A DNA stretch of 64,000 nt from DASRDR01 sp963812945 [NCBI: uncultured Candidatus Rokubacteria bacterium] (GTDB taxonomy: Bacteria > Methylomirabilota > Methylomirabilia > Rokubacteriales). Under the pieces are notes generated by a model. That model saw nothing but the letters and a program-made list of their open reading frames with translations. It was not told the origin of the DNA and did not search any database. Of the stretch, positions 18,283 to 29,349 are shown one piece after another (the stretch's first letter is position 1; every line of letters begins with the position of its first letter). The DNA lies in the NCBI GenBank assembly GCA_963812945.1, contig CAWEXD010000008.1, positions 3,990,984-4,054,983 on the forward strand. Direction: 5' to 3'. The translations under genes and the position numbers were made by a program.

Positions 18283-19083
18283 GTGGTCGAGCTGGTCGTC
18301 GCGGGCGCGGCCGGACGGATGGGCGGGCGGCTCGTCGCCCTGACCCGCGAGACGGGGGACCTGCGGGTGACGGGCGCCTTCGAGCGGCCCGGTCACCCCG
18401 CCGTCGGGAAGGACGCGGGCGAGGTCGCCGGCGCGGGCCACCTGGGCGTGCCGATCGCCGCCGACCCGGCGCCGCTCCTCACCCCCGGCCGGGTCCTGAT
18501 GGAATTCACCGCGCCGGAGCCGACCCTCGAGCATCTCCGCCTGGTCGCGGCCCGGGGCGCGCGGGCGGTCGTCGGCACGACCGGCCTCCAGCCGGCCCAG
18601 GTCGAGGAGGTCCGCCGCCTGGCGGCGCGCGTCCCCATCCTCCTGTCGCCCAACATGAGCGTGGGCGTGAACCTCGCCTTCCGGGTCCTCGCGCTCATGG
18701 CCCGGGCGCTCGGCGACGACTACGACGTCGAGATCACGGAGATCCACCACCGGATGAAGAAGGACGCGCCGAGCGGCACCGCGGCCAAGATGGCCGAGGT
18801 CGTCGCGGAGGCGCTCGGGCGCCGCATCGAGGACGTCGGAGTGTACGGGCGTCACGGGCTCGTGGGCGAGCGCACCACGAAGGAGATCGGCGTCCACGCG
18901 CTCCGCGGGGGCGACGTGGTCGGCGAGCACACCGTGGTCTTCAGCACCGCCGGCGAGCGGCTCGAGCTCACCCATCGGGCGCACAGCCGGGACACCTTCG
19001 CGCACGGGGCGCTCCGCGCGGCCCGGTTCGTGGCGACCGCCCCGCCCGGCCTCTACTCGATGCACGACGTCCTCGGGCTCTGA
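18283..19083 (+). CDS. dapB: 4-hydroxy-tetrahydrodipicolinate reductase
   Basis: 266 residues. NAD(P)H-dependent reductase acting right after DapA. It begins with the dinucleotide-binding loop VVAGAAGRMGG, carries VVGTTGL, and has the catalytic signature EIHHRMKKDAPSGTA at about residues 157-171. The C-terminal part has the usual tetramer-interface sequence (HRAHSRDTFAHGALRAARF). The GTG at 18283 is the likely start, 17 bp after dapA. Confidence 0.95.
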   Translation: MVELVVAGAAGRMGGRLVALTRETGDLRVTGAFERPGHPAVGKDAGEVAGAGHLGVPIAADPAPLLTPGRVLMEFTAPEPTLEHLRLVAARGARAVVGTTGLQPAQVEEVRRLAARVPILLSPNMSVGVNLAFRVLALMARALGDDYDVEITEIHHRMKKDAPSGTAAKMAEVVAEALGRRIEDVGVYGRHGLVGERTTKEIGVHALRGGDVVGEHTVVFSTAGERLELTHRAHSRDTFAHGALRAARFVATAPPGLYSMHDVLGL

Positions 19084-19108
19084 GCGGCGAAATCCGGACA
19101 CTGCCCGC

Positions 19109-19495
19109 ATGAGCCCCGTCCGGCCGGCCCGCGGGCCCTCTGATATACTCCTGATCGAAGACATCCGGTTCCACGGCCATCATGGTGTCACGCCGGCGCA
19201 GCAGGAGGTCGGCGCGTGGTTCTCGGTGGACGTCGAGTTGGCGCTCGACCTCACCCCGGCCGCGCTCTCGGACGATCTCCAGGCCGGCGTGGACTACGGC
19301 GAGGTGGCGCGGCGCGTGGTCGCGGTGGGCACGGGCGAGCGGGTGCACCTGATCGAGCGCCTCGCGGGGCTCCTCTGCGAGACGCTCCTCCGAGCCTACC
19401 CCGCCCGCGAGGTGACCGTCACGGTGCGCAAGGTCACCGCGCCCCTCGACGGGATCGCGGCCGTGCCGGGTGTGCGCATGACACGGAGCCGGTAG
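19109..19495 (+). CDS. folB: Dihydroneopterin aldolase
   Basis: 128-residue FolB, which converts dihydroneopterin to hydroxymethyl-dihydropterin in folate synthesis. The family landmark FHGHHGVTPAQQE lies at about residues 22-34. The catalytic Lys region is VTVRKVTAPL near the C-terminus. The N-terminus is about 10 residues longer than usual, so the true start may lie downstream of ATG 19109. folK starts 2 bp after its stop, giving two consecutive folate steps in one unit. Confidence 0.92.
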   Translation: MSPVRPARGPSDILLIEDIRFHGHHGVTPAQQEVGAWFSVDVELALDLTPAALSDDLQAGVDYGEVARRVVAVGTGERVHLIERLAGLLCETLLRAYPAREVTVTVRKVTAPLDGIAAVPGVRMTRSR

Positions 19496-19497
19496 GC

Positions 19498-20043
19498 ATG
19501 GCGCGAGTCTTCCTCTCGCTCGGCTCGAACCTGGGCGACCGCCGGCGGCATCTCGAGGCGGCCCTGGCGATGCTCCGCGCGGAGACGGGGGTCCGGGTCG
19601 TCGCGTGCTCGCAGGTCTACGAGACGCCGCCGTGGCCGGAGCTCGGCGCCCAGCGCGAGGTCTGGCATCTGAACTGCGCGGTCGAGATCGAGACGGAGCT
19701 GCCGCCGCGGCGACTCCTCCGGGTGACCCAGGCGATCGAGGGTCAGTCGGGGCGGGCGCGCCCGGCCGGATCATCAGCACTGGGGGCACTGGCGGCGCTG
19801 GCAGCACTGGCCGCCCCGTCCGAGCCGCGAACGCTCGACATCGACATCCTGCTCTACGCGGACCAGGTCATCGCCGAGGATCGCCTCCAGATCCCGCACC
19901 CGTTCCTGCATCTCCGGCGGTTCGTGCTGGTCCCGCTCGCCGACATCGCGCCCCAGGTGGAGCACCCGACGCTCTACCAGTCGATCGCCGACCTCCTCGG
20001 GGAGCTCCCCGGCGAGGGCGACGTGGTGCCGTACCCCGACTGA
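19498..20043 (+). CDS. folK: 2-amino-4-hydroxy-6-hydroxymethyldihydropteridine pyrophosphokinase
   Basis: 181-residue HPPK that transfers pyrophosphate from ATP to hydroxymethyl-dihydropterin, following FolB. Signatures: FLSLGSNLGDR at the N-terminus, VYETPPW, and RTLDIDILLY with the metal-binding aspartates, then IPHPFLHLRRFVL. Unusual: between GQSGRARP and RTLDIDILLY there is an Ala/Leu insertion (ALGALAALAALAA) encoded by a 9-bp tandem repeat, right in the loop before the catalytic aspartates. The stop overlaps the sigma factor start (TGATG). Confidence 0.94.
   Translation: MARVFLSLGSNLGDRRRHLEAALAMLRAETGVRVVACSQVYETPPWPELGAQREVWHLNCAVEIETELPPRRLLRVTQAIEGQSGRARPAGSSALGALAALAALAAPSEPRTLDIDILLYADQVIAEDRLQIPHPFLHLRRFVLVPLADIAPQVEHPTLYQSIADLLGELPGEGDVVPYPD
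19777..19812 (+). repeat. 9-bp tandem repeat inside folK
   Basis: Four 9-bp units: gcactgggg, gcactggcg, gcgctggca, gcactggcc. They encode a short Ala/Leu insertion in a loop next to the catalytic D-x-D segment. The frame is preserved. Confidence 0.85.
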
Positions 20044-20555
20044 TGCCGGAGCCTTCGACCGAGTTCCGCCAGCAGGCGCTCACCCACCTCGACACCCTCT
20101 ACAACTTCGCGCTCCGGCTGACCAAGCGCCCGCCCGACGCGGACGACCTGGTCCAGGAGACCTATCTCCGGGCCTTCCGGTTCGCCCACCGGTTCGAGCC
20201 GGGAACGCACCTCAGGGCTTGGTTGTTTCAGATACTGAGGAACACCTTCCTCACGTTCTACCGGCGCGAGACGCACCAGCCGGTCCTCCTCGAGCGGGAC
20301 CTGGACGACGGGCCCGAGGAGGCGCCCTCGGGCGAGGCCCCGGACCCGGCGGTCGTGACGACGCTGGATCTCGAGCGGGCCCTCGCGGAGCTCCCCGAGG
20401 ACTTCCGGTCGGTGCTCCTGCTCGCGGACCTGGAGGGGCTGGCGCTGCACGAGATCGGGCAGGTGATGGACATTCCGATCGGGACGGTCAAGTCGCGGCT
20501 CTTCCGGGCGCGGCGCATGGTGCGCCGCCGCCTGGCCGACTACCGGACCGGCTGA
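20043..20555 (+). CDS. ECF sigma factor (RpoE/SigW type)
   Basis: 170-residue extracytoplasmic-function sigma factor. Region 2 (about residues 10-75) has the DADDLVQETYLRAFRF motif, and region 4 (about 115-165) has LPEDFRSVLLLADLEGL followed by the helix-turn-helix IPIGTVKSRLFRARR. It directs RNA polymerase to stress-type promoters. The anti-sigma gene follows after 9 bp, the usual arrangement for autoregulated pairs. The regulon is not evident from this window. Confidence 0.93.
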   Translation: MPEPSTEFRQQALTHLDTLYNFALRLTKRPPDADDLVQETYLRAFRFAHRFEPGTHLRAWLFQILRNTFLTFYRRETHQPVLLERDLDDGPEEAPSGEAPDPAVVTTLDLERALAELPEDFRSVLLLADLEGLALHEIGQVMDIPIGTVKSRLFRARRMVRRRLADYRTG

Positions 20556-20564
20556 GCCCGGGAC

Positions 20565-21365
20565 ATGGACTGCCACGAGACCCGCGAGTTCTTCGAGGAG
20601 CACCGGCGGCGCGAGCTCGACCCCGAGCGGGCCCGGGCCGTCGAGGCGCACCTGGCGGCGTGCCCGGCGTGCCGGACCCTCTGGGCGCGGGACGAGGCCG
20701 TGGCCGGGCTGATCCGCGCCCTGCCGCGCCCGCCGGCGCCGGCCGCGCTCGCGCGCGAGATCCAGGCGCTCGGCGTGCCGCGGCGCGGGATCGCCGGCTG
20801 GCTCGGGCGCCCGTGGGTCGCCGCCGCCCTCGCGGCGCTGGTGGTCGCGGCCGTCGTCGGACCTTGGGGGCCTTGGGCGCCCTGGCTCGGGCCGCGCGAG
20901 CGTCCCGCCGACATCGTGGAGACGCTGATCCAGTCGGGGGTCGCGGAGCACCGGCGGATCCTGCTCGACCTGGAGGTGCATCCGGCCGGCGTCGACGACC
21001 CCGACGCCCTCTTCGCGCGCGTGCACTCGGTGGCGGAGGTGGAGCTGCCGAAGATCCTGGCCGGGACGGGCGAGCTCCGGCTCCTGACCGCGAAGCCGAC
21101 CTTGCTCGCCAGCCGGAAGACCGCCGCGGCCGCGCTCCGCTACCCGAAGTCTCCGGTCACGACGTACTTCATCCTGCCCGGCAAGGATCTCCCGATGCTC
21201 GAGAAGGGGCGGGTCCAGATCGAGCAGTACCGGCCGCACATGCGCCAGGTCAACGGGTTCAACGTCGTGTACTGGAAGCAGAAGGACATGGCCTACATCA
21301 TGGTCTCGGGCCTCGACCGGGAAGGGTGCCAGAAGCTCTACCTCAAGATGCGCAAGGCGCTGTAG
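20565..21365 (+). CDS. Anti-sigma factor with zinc-finger (ZAS) domain
   Basis: 266 residues. The N-terminal ZAS motif H-x3-C-x2-C is seen in VEAHLAACPACRTLW (about residues 25-40) with an upstream CHE. A single membrane helix (about 84-100) leads to a periplasmic domain of about 160 residues that probably senses the signal. It would hold the adjacent ECF sigma factor inactive at the membrane. The stretch just after the helix (GPWGPWAPWLG) comes from a 9-bp tandem repeat (20859-20885). Start ATG 20565. Confidence 0.85.
   Translation: MDCHETREFFEEHRRRELDPERARAVEAHLAACPACRTLWARDEAVAGLIRALPRPPAPAALAREIQALGVPRRGIAGWLGRPWVAAALAALVVAAVVGPWGPWAPWLGPRERPADIVETLIQSGVAEHRRILLDLEVHPAGVDDPDALFARVHSVAEVELPKILAGTGELRLLTAKPTLLASRKTAAAALRYPKSPVTTYFILPGKDLPMLEKGRVQIEQYRPHMRQVNGFNVVYWKQKDMAYIMVSGLDREGCQKLYLKMRKAL
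20859..20885 (+). repeat. 9-bp tandem repeat inside the anti-sigma gene
   Basis: Three 9-bp units, ggaccttgg, gggccttgg, gcgccctgg, coding for a GPW-type tripeptide repeat at the outer edge of the membrane helix. Confidence 0.7.
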
Positions 21366-21505
21366 CGCCTCGGTCGCGCCGCTGGCGGGTGGGTCCTGCC
21401 TGCCACCGCTTCGAGCCAGATGTGGGGTGGCCCTCCCCAGGCGGCGGCCTTCCCCGCCGCACGCGGGCATGATAGCATGACGGCATGAGAGGGGAGGGAT
21501 CGACC

Positions 21506-21802
21506 GTGCCCCGAACGAGCAGCACCGAGATCAAGGTGATCGGCAAGAGCGGGCAGATCTCGCTCGGCAAGAGCTTCGCGGGGAAGACCCTGCGGGTGGA
21601 GCGCCGCGATGACGGGAGCATCGTGCTCACGGCGGTCGCGATGGTGCCCGAGAGCCAGCTCTGGACTCTCGAGGAGCCGGACCGTTCCCGCATCGCGCGA
21701 GGCATGGCCTGGGCTGTCGAAACGAAGCCCGGCGAGACGGACCTTGGCGCCCTCCTGAAGCGCCGGACGCGCGGCGCTGGGCGCATGCGTGGCCGTCGGT
21801 AG
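21506..21802 (+). CDS. Probable antitoxin of a type II toxin-antitoxin pair
   Basis: About 98 residues. The first half (TEIKVIGKSGQISLGKSFAG, then LRVERRDDGSIVL) is a small beta-rich swapped-hairpin type DNA-binding region as in AbrB/MazE-like antitoxins. The rest is helical and basic at the end. GTG at 21506 is preferred: AGGGGAGGG lies 7 nt before it, while the upstream in-frame ATG (21485) lies at the expected transcript start, 6 nt after a TAGCAT -10-like box (21473-21478). It overlaps the toxin gene by 14 bp, implying coupled translation. Confidence 0.65.
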   Translation: MPRTSSTEIKVIGKSGQISLGKSFAGKTLRVERRDDGSIVLTAVAMVPESQLWTLEEPDRSRIARGMAWAVETKPGETDLGALLKRRTRGAGRMRGRR

Positions 21803-22100
21803 CCGAATCAAACTGGACCTCAACAGCCTCGAATGCCAGGACGTCTTCTTCCGCCTCGAGCACGCCGAGCTCAAGCAGGTGGTGGCGTCACTTCGCCGTC
21901 TGCGGGAGCTGGATTGGATCACGGTCTACCGGCATTCCGGCTTCCGTTGGGAAGCGATCGAGCATCTCAAGGCGCCGAACCAGGCCAGGGTGTACTCCCT
22001 CCGCTTGAGCCAGAGGGTGCGCGCAGTCGCCTACCGGGATGGAGATTTCCTCCGACTCATCTCCCTGCACCCTGACCACGATTCGGCCTATGAGCGCTGA
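21789..22100 (+). CDS. Probable RelE/ParE-superfamily toxin
   Basis: 103 residues, with RVYSLRLSQRVRAVAYRDGD followed by LRLISLHPDHDSAYER at the C-terminus. This is the pattern of small RelE-like ribonucleases or YafQ/HigB-like toxins, with basic residues and a C-terminal H-D-x2-Y. The GTG start overlaps the antitoxin end by 14 bp. The N-terminal half is helical and less typical. Target unknown; assignment rests on fold pattern, size and gene pairing. Confidence 0.6.
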   Translation: MAVGSRIKLDLNSLECQDVFFRLEHAELKQVVASLRRLRELDWITVYRHSGFRWEAIEHLKAPNQARVYSLRLSQRVRAVAYRDGDFLRLISLHPDHDSAYER

Positions 22101-22149
22101 TCCCGTCCGACACGCCGCGCGGGTGTCGCCGCGGTCCGAATGACCGCCG

Positions 22150-22977
22150 TTAGGCGGCGCGCGGGTCGAGCAGGTCGCGGAGGCCGTCGCCGAGCAGGTT
22201 GAAGCCGAGCACGGCCAGCGCGATGGCCGCCCCCGGGAAGACCGCGAACCACGGCGAGAGCTGCAGGAAGTTCTGGGCGTCCCGCAGCATGAGCCCCCAC
22301 GACGGATGGGGCGGCTGGGTCCCGAGCCCGAGATACGAGAGCGCCGCCTCGGCCAGGATCGCCAGCGGGAACGCGATCGTCGCCTGGACGATGAGCGGGG
22401 ACACGGTGTTCGGCAAGACGTGCCGCCAGACGATCGCGCGGTCCCGCGCCCCGAGCGCGCGCGCGGCCATGACGAAGTCCTGCTCGCGGAGCGCCAGGAT
22501 GTTCGCGCGCGCCAGCCGCGCGAAGGCCGGCACGTAGGCGACGCCCACCGCGATCATGCTGATGAGCACGCCCGGGCCGAAGACGGCCGTGACCAGGAGG
22601 GCGGAGAGCACCGCCGGAAACCCGTAGATCGCGTCCGTCAGCCGCATGGCCGCCTCGTCGAGCCAGCCGCCGAGCCAGCCGCCGGCGGTCCCGAGCACGA
22701 CGCCCACGCCCATCCCGATGCCGACGGCCACGACGCCGACCGCCAGCGAGGCGACCGCCCCGCGCATCACCCGCGAGAGGAGGTCACGCCCGTACTGGTC
22801 GGTCCCCAGGTGATGGGCCATCGACGGCGGCGCGAGGCGGGCCGCGATGTCCATCTGGAGGGGATCCTTCGGCGTGTAGACGAGGGAACAGAGCGCCGTC
22901 CCGACGATCGCCGCCGTGATCGCGAGGCCGAGCACGAAGCCCGGGTGGCGGAGCGCCCGCCGCCAGCGCCTACTCAT
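22150..22977 (-). CDS. Peptide/nickel-type ABC transporter permease (DppC-like)
   Basis: 275-residue inner-membrane permease with about 6 helices. It begins with an OppC N-terminal segment (RRALRHPGFVLGLAI), then HHLGTDQYGRDLLSRV, and the EAA loop EQDFVMAARALGARDRAIVWRH, read here in two parts, that contacts the ATPase. It overlaps the upstream DppB-like gene by 8 bp. With the binding protein at 24006-25514 it forms an importer for oligopeptides, opines or similar solutes. The two ATPase genes normally following are absent. Confidence 0.93.
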   Translation of the reverse strand: MSRRWRRALRHPGFVLGLAITAAIVGTALCSLVYTPKDPLQMDIAARLAPPSMAHHLGTDQYGRDLLSRVMRGAVASLAVGVVAVGIGMGVGVVLGTAGGWLGGWLDEAAMRLTDAIYGFPAVLSALLVTAVFGPGVLISMIAVGVAYVPAFARLARANILALREQDFVMAARALGARDRAIVWRHVLPNTVSPLIVQATIAFPLAILAEAALSYLGLGTQPPHPSWGLMLRDAQNFLQLSPWFAVFPGAAIALAVLGFNLLGDGLRDLLDPRAA

Positions 22978-23914
22978 AGCGGATCCGGGGGTCGAGGACC
23001 GCGTAGACGAGGTCCACCACGAAGTTGACGGTGACGACCGTCACCGCGACGAAGAGGACCACGCCCTGCACGACCGGCAGGTCCCGCGCGCTGATCGCGG
23101 CGAGCGCGAGGCGGCCCAGACCCGGCAGGTAGAAGACGTTCTCCAGCACGATGCTCCCCGCCAGGAGCGCCCCGAGCTGGAGCCCCACGATCGTCACGAT
23201 CGTCAGGAGCGCGTTGCGCAGAACGTGCTTCCAGGTCACGACCCGGTCGTCGAGACCCTTGGCGCGCGCGGTCCGCACGTGATCGGCGCGGAGGACCTCG
23301 AGCACCGCCGCCCGTGTCGTGCGGGTGAGGATCGCCGCCTGGACCACGCCGAGCGCGAAGGCCGGCAGGAGGAGCGCCCGGAGACCCGTCCAGAGGCCGG
23401 CCCCCCACCCGTCGAACCCGCCCGCCTGCACCCAGCCGAGCCGCACGGCGAAGAGCAGGATCAGGAGGAGGCCGGCCCAGAAGGACGGGATCGCGATGCC
23501 GACCTGCGAGAGGAGCATCGCGACGTAGTCGCCGGGGCGCCCCTGGCGGGTCGCCGCGTAGACCCCGAGCGGCACCGCCGTCAACGTCATGAAGGCGGCC
23601 GCCAGCAGCGTGAGCGGGAACGTGACGGCGAGGCGGCTCAGGACGAGGCGCCCGACGGCGACGTCGTACTGGATGGACCGCCCGAGGTCCCCCCGGAGCG
23701 CGCCCGAGAGCCACTCGACGTACTGGACCAGGATGGGCCGGTCGAGCCCCATCGCGCGCCGGAGCGCGGCCGCCGCCTCCGGGCTCGCCTCGGTCCCCAT
23801 GATGATCTGCGCCGGATCGCCGGGCAGCACGCGGACCACGGTGAACACCAAGAGCGACACGACGAAGAGCGTGGCCAGGAACGACACGGCGCGGCGCAGG
23901 ATCAGGCGGCGCAC
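22970..23914 (-). CDS. Peptide/nickel-type ABC transporter permease (DppB-like)
   Basis: 314-residue permease with the DppB N-terminal signature (LVFTVVRVLPGDPAQIIMG) and six membrane helices. The EAA loop is in VLRADHVRTARAKGLDDR, and the C-terminus has GRLALAAISARDLPVVQG. It heterodimerises with the DppC-like product. The gene lies 91 bp downstream of the binding-protein gene on the minus strand. Confidence 0.93.
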   Translation of the reverse strand: MRRLILRRAVSFLATLFVVSLLVFTVVRVLPGDPAQIIMGTEASPEAAAALRRAMGLDRPILVQYVEWLSGALRGDLGRSIQYDVAVGRLVLSRLAVTFPLTLLAAAFMTLTAVPLGVYAATRQGRPGDYVAMLLSQVGIAIPSFWAGLLLILLFAVRLGWVQAGGFDGWGAGLWTGLRALLLPAFALGVVQAAILTRTTRAAVLEVLRADHVRTARAKGLDDRVVTWKHVLRNALLTIVTIVGLQLGALLAGSIVLENVFYLPGLGRLALAAISARDLPVVQGVVLFVAVTVVTVNFVVDLVYAVLDPRIRYE

Positions 23915-24005
23915 CGGGGGCCCCCGGGCGCGGCCGCCCGAAACGGCGCCGCCCCGGGACGGGCCCCGGGGCGGGCGACGGCGAGTGGCACGGGCGGGTG
24001 GGACG

Positions 24006-25514
24006 CTACTTCGCCCAGCCCACCTCCGACAGGTCCATCGAGGGCGTGGGCAGGTCCTTCCAGATCCCGGTGACGCCCTTCTTGGCGGCGACCAGCCGGG
24101 GGTACGCGTAGAGCCACACGACCGCGGCCTCGTCGGCCATGATCTTCTGGAGCTGGACGTAGAGCTCCTTCCGCTTCTTGTCGTCGAGCGTCCGCTCGGA
24201 CTCCGCGAAGACCCCCTGGAACGTGGCGCTCTCGTACCGGAAGTAGTACTTCGGGTTCGCGTAGTTCCCCGCGTCCCACGCCTCGGCGTGGCCGATGATC
24301 GTCATGTCGTAGTCGGCGTTCTTGTAGACGCGGTCGAGCCACTGGCCCCACTCGATCTGCTCGAGCTTGACGCGGACCCCGACCTTCGCCAGCTGGCCGA
24401 CCAGCACCTCGCCGGTCCGCACCGTGTACGGGTACTGCGGCGGGACCCGGAGAACGGCCTCGAAGCCGTTCGGATACCCCGCCTCCGCCAGGAGCTGCTT
24501 GGCGCGCGCCGGATCGTGGGGCACCGCCTTCGCCATGTCCACGAAGAAGGGGTTGAGCGGATCGATGTTGCTGCCGAGGATGCGCCCCATCCCGAACATC
24601 GCCCCCTTCACGACCTCGGCCTTGTCGACGGCGTGGGTGAGCGCGCGCCGGACCCGGACGTCGGAGTAGGGCTTCCGCGAGTTGTTCAGCGCGAGGATGA
24701 CGTCGCTCGTGGTCTCGCCGAGGATGACCTGGAGATTCGGGGCGCGGCGGACGACCTCGACCGACTCCGGCCCGAGGCCGAAGGCCATCACGTCGATGTC
24801 CCCCGCCTGGAGCGCGGCCAGCGCCGCGTTCGAGTCCGGAATGAAGCGGAACGTGGCGCGCTCGAGCTTCGGCAGCCCCTTGACGTGGTAGTCCGGATTC
24901 CGCTTCAGGACCACGCGATCGCCCCGGTCCCAGCGATCGAGCATGAACGGCCCGGTGCCGACCGGGTGCGACTTCTGCTGCTCCACGGCCTCCCGCGGGT
25001 AGATCACCGAGCCCTGGCGGGCGAGGTTCAGGATGAACATCGCGTTCGTGCGCTTGAGCGTCACCGTGACGGTCAGAGGGTCCCGCACGTGGATCGCGGC
25101 GATGTCCTCGTACTGCCGGACGTGCGGATGCTTCGTCTCGGGGTTCCGCGCGCGGTCGAGGACGAACTTCACGTCCTCGGCGGTGAGCTCGCGCCCGTTG
25201 TGGAAGCGGACCCCCTTCTTCAGGAAGAAGGTGTAGTTGAGGTTGTCCGTCGTGTGCCAGCGCTCGGCGAGCCAGGGCACGAGGTGCCCCTTCTCGTCGA
25301 CCTTCACCAGCGCCTCCTGGACGTTGTAGAAGACGACGGCCGCCGTCGCCGAGGCGGGCGTCGCCGTGAGGTCGAGCCCCGGCGGCTCCGCGGTGATCTG
25401 CACGGAGAGCGCGGTGGCCTGGGCCCGGGCCACGCTCGGTCCGGCGGGCCCGAAGCCGGCGGTCAGGATCGTGGCGGTTCCGAGGAGCCAGCCCAGCCGA
25501 GGCCATCGTGTCAT
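24006..25514 (-). CDS. ABC transporter substrate-binding protein (SBP_bac_5)
   Basis: 502-residue family-5 extracellular solute-binding protein with an N-terminal signal peptide (about residues 1-30). Family markers include WHTTDNLNYTFFLKKGVRFHNG and TAEDVKFVLDRARNP, near residues 85-125, plus a late VRRALTHAVDK. It captures peptides or related solutes in the periplasm for the DppBC-like permeases. The ATG at 25514 follows GGAGG, and a minus-strand TATAGT (25556-25561) is a fair -10 box. The ligand cannot be told. Confidence 0.93.
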   Translation of the reverse strand: MTRWPRLGWLLGTATILTAGFGPAGPSVARAQATALSVQITAEPPGLDLTATPASATAAVVFYNVQEALVKVDEKGHLVPWLAERWHTTDNLNYTFFLKKGVRFHNGRELTAEDVKFVLDRARNPETKHPHVRQYEDIAAIHVRDPLTVTVTLKRTNAMFILNLARQGSVIYPREAVEQQKSHPVGTGPFMLDRWDRGDRVVLKRNPDYHVKGLPKLERATFRFIPDSNAALAALQAGDIDVMAFGLGPESVEVVRRAPNLQVILGETTSDVILALNNSRKPYSDVRVRRALTHAVDKAEVVKGAMFGMGRILGSNIDPLNPFFVDMAKAVPHDPARAKQLLAEAGYPNGFEAVLRVPPQYPYTVRTGEVLVGQLAKVGVRVKLEQIEWGQWLDRVYKNADYDMTIIGHAEAWDAGNYANPKYYFRYESATFQGVFAESERTLDDKKRKELYVQLQKIMADEAAVVWLYAYPRLVAAKKGVTGIWKDLPTPSMDLSEVGWAK

Positions 25515-25555
25515 GGTCGCGCCTCCACCTGACGAGGGGGGTAGGAACCGCGCCC

Positions 25556-25561
25556 ACTATA
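25556..25561 (-). promoter_or_regulatory. Probable -10 box of the peptide ABC operon
   Basis: Minus-strand TATAGT about 42 bp before the binding-protein start codon, in the divergent spacer shared with the ribonuclease gene. No clear -35 element. Confidence 0.4.
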
Positions 25562-25607
25562 CCGAAGCCCCGGAGACCGCTCAAGGCGCGGCCGGGCTCG
25601 TGCCATC

Positions 25608-26081
25608 ATGAGCGGCACGGTGCGCCGAACCGCCTGGATCCTGCTCGCCCTCGCGCTCGCCGCCGTAACGGCGCTGGTCGTCCTGCGCCCGGACCGGGAG
25701 GCCGGCCGGACTCCGCCCGCGGCCCCGCCCGCGTCGCCCTCGGTCGCCGGGCCGCCGCCCGGCGGCGCCTCGCCTCCGGCCGGGACGCCCGCCGTGCGAC
25801 CGAGCGCGGCCGGGCGCGCGGCACCCGCGGCCCTCCATCGGGCTCGGGACGTCCTGGCCGCCATCGAGCAGCGGGCCGGCGCGCCGCTCCCCGGCTACGT
25901 CGGGGGGCGCGAGTTCCACAATCGGGAGCGCCGTCTGCCGGCGGGCCGGTACCGGGAGTACGACGTGCACCCCCGCGTTTCCGGCCAGGACCGGGGCCCC
26001 GAGCGGCTCGTCGTCGAGCGGAACACCGGCCGCGCCTACTACACCGGCGACCACTACCGCACCTTCGTGCCGCTGAACTGA
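25608..26081 (+). CDS. Barnase-family secreted ribonuclease
   Basis: 157 residues. An N-terminal membrane/signal helix (about 7-25) is followed by a Pro/Ala/Gly-rich linker (about 30-75) and a compact barnase domain (about 80-157). Barnase landmarks are in order: GGREFHNRERRLP, the catalytic Glu in GRYREYDVHP, the Arg in PERLVVERN, and the catalytic His in YYTGDHYRTF. It should cleave RNA at guanosine. It is followed 10 bp later by a barstar-like inhibitor gene, forming a toxin/immunity pair. The signal suggests action outside the cytoplasm. Confidence 0.88.
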   Translation: MSGTVRRTAWILLALALAAVTALVVLRPDREAGRTPPAAPPASPSVAGPPPGGASPPAGTPAVRPSAAGRAAPAALHRARDVLAAIEQRAGAPLPGYVGGREFHNRERRLPAGRYREYDVHPRVSGQDRGPERLVVERNTGRAYYTGDHYRTFVPLN

Positions 26082-26091
26082 GACGAGACGG

Positions 26092-26574
26092 ATGCGCGCG
26101 CCCTCCATCGCCGACCGCCTCGCGGCCACCACCCCGCCCTGGGTGCACCTCCTGGTCGCGGCGGACGACCCGCCGCCGCTCCCGGCGCCGCCCGAGGGGT
26201 TCGTGGTCCGGACCCTCGACGGCCGCCGCTGCCGGACGAAGCGCGCCTTGCTCGAGGAGCTGGCGCAGGCGCTCGGGTTCCCGGCCCACTTCGGGCGGAC
26301 CTGGGACGCGCTCGAGGACTGCCTCACCGATCTCGGCTGGCTTCCCGGCGCGGGGTACCGCCTCGTCGTTCACGCGGCCGACCGGCTGCTCGCGCGGGAC
26401 GAGGCGGGCTACGCCACGTTCGTCGCGCTCCTCGCGGACGTCGGACGCGCGTGGGCCACAACCGCGACCGGCCACCCCGGACGGAGCGCCGTGGCCTTCC
26501 ACACCGTGCTGGTGGTGCCGCCCGCGCGGCTGGGCAAGCGGCGGAGCTGGGGCGCCCCGCGCCTGACCGGCTGA
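26092..26574 (+). CDS. Barstar-family ribonuclease inhibitor
   Basis: 160 residues, cytoplasmic. The central region has the barstar pattern: RTKRALLEELAQALGFPAHF, then GRTWDALEDCLTDLGW, whose acidic helix plugs the barnase active site (W-D-A-L-x-D-x-L). The C-terminal strand region TVLVVPP is retained. The N- and C-terminal extensions make it longer than classical barstar (about 90 residues). Position directly after the barnase gene supports an immunity role. Confidence 0.85.
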   Translation: MRAPSIADRLAATTPPWVHLLVAADDPPPLPAPPEGFVVRTLDGRRCRTKRALLEELAQALGFPAHFGRTWDALEDCLTDLGWLPGAGYRLVVHAADRLLARDEAGYATFVALLADVGRAWATTATGHPGRSAVAFHTVLVVPPARLGKRRSWGAPRLTG

Positions 26575-26664
26575 CGCGTCCCGGTCCCGCGGGCGTCGCC
26601 GTCGCGCGTCCGCGCCACGGCGCTTGACAAGCAGTAGCGGGACGACCCACGCTGAGAGGCGCCG

Positions 26665-29262
<2,598 letters not shown>

Positions 29263-29349
29263 AGCCGCCCGGTCGATCGACCGGTCGACGCTGGGGCACT
29301 CGGCCCCGAACGGCGGCGCCCGGCGCCGCCTGGAAAGGAGACGTCGGAT

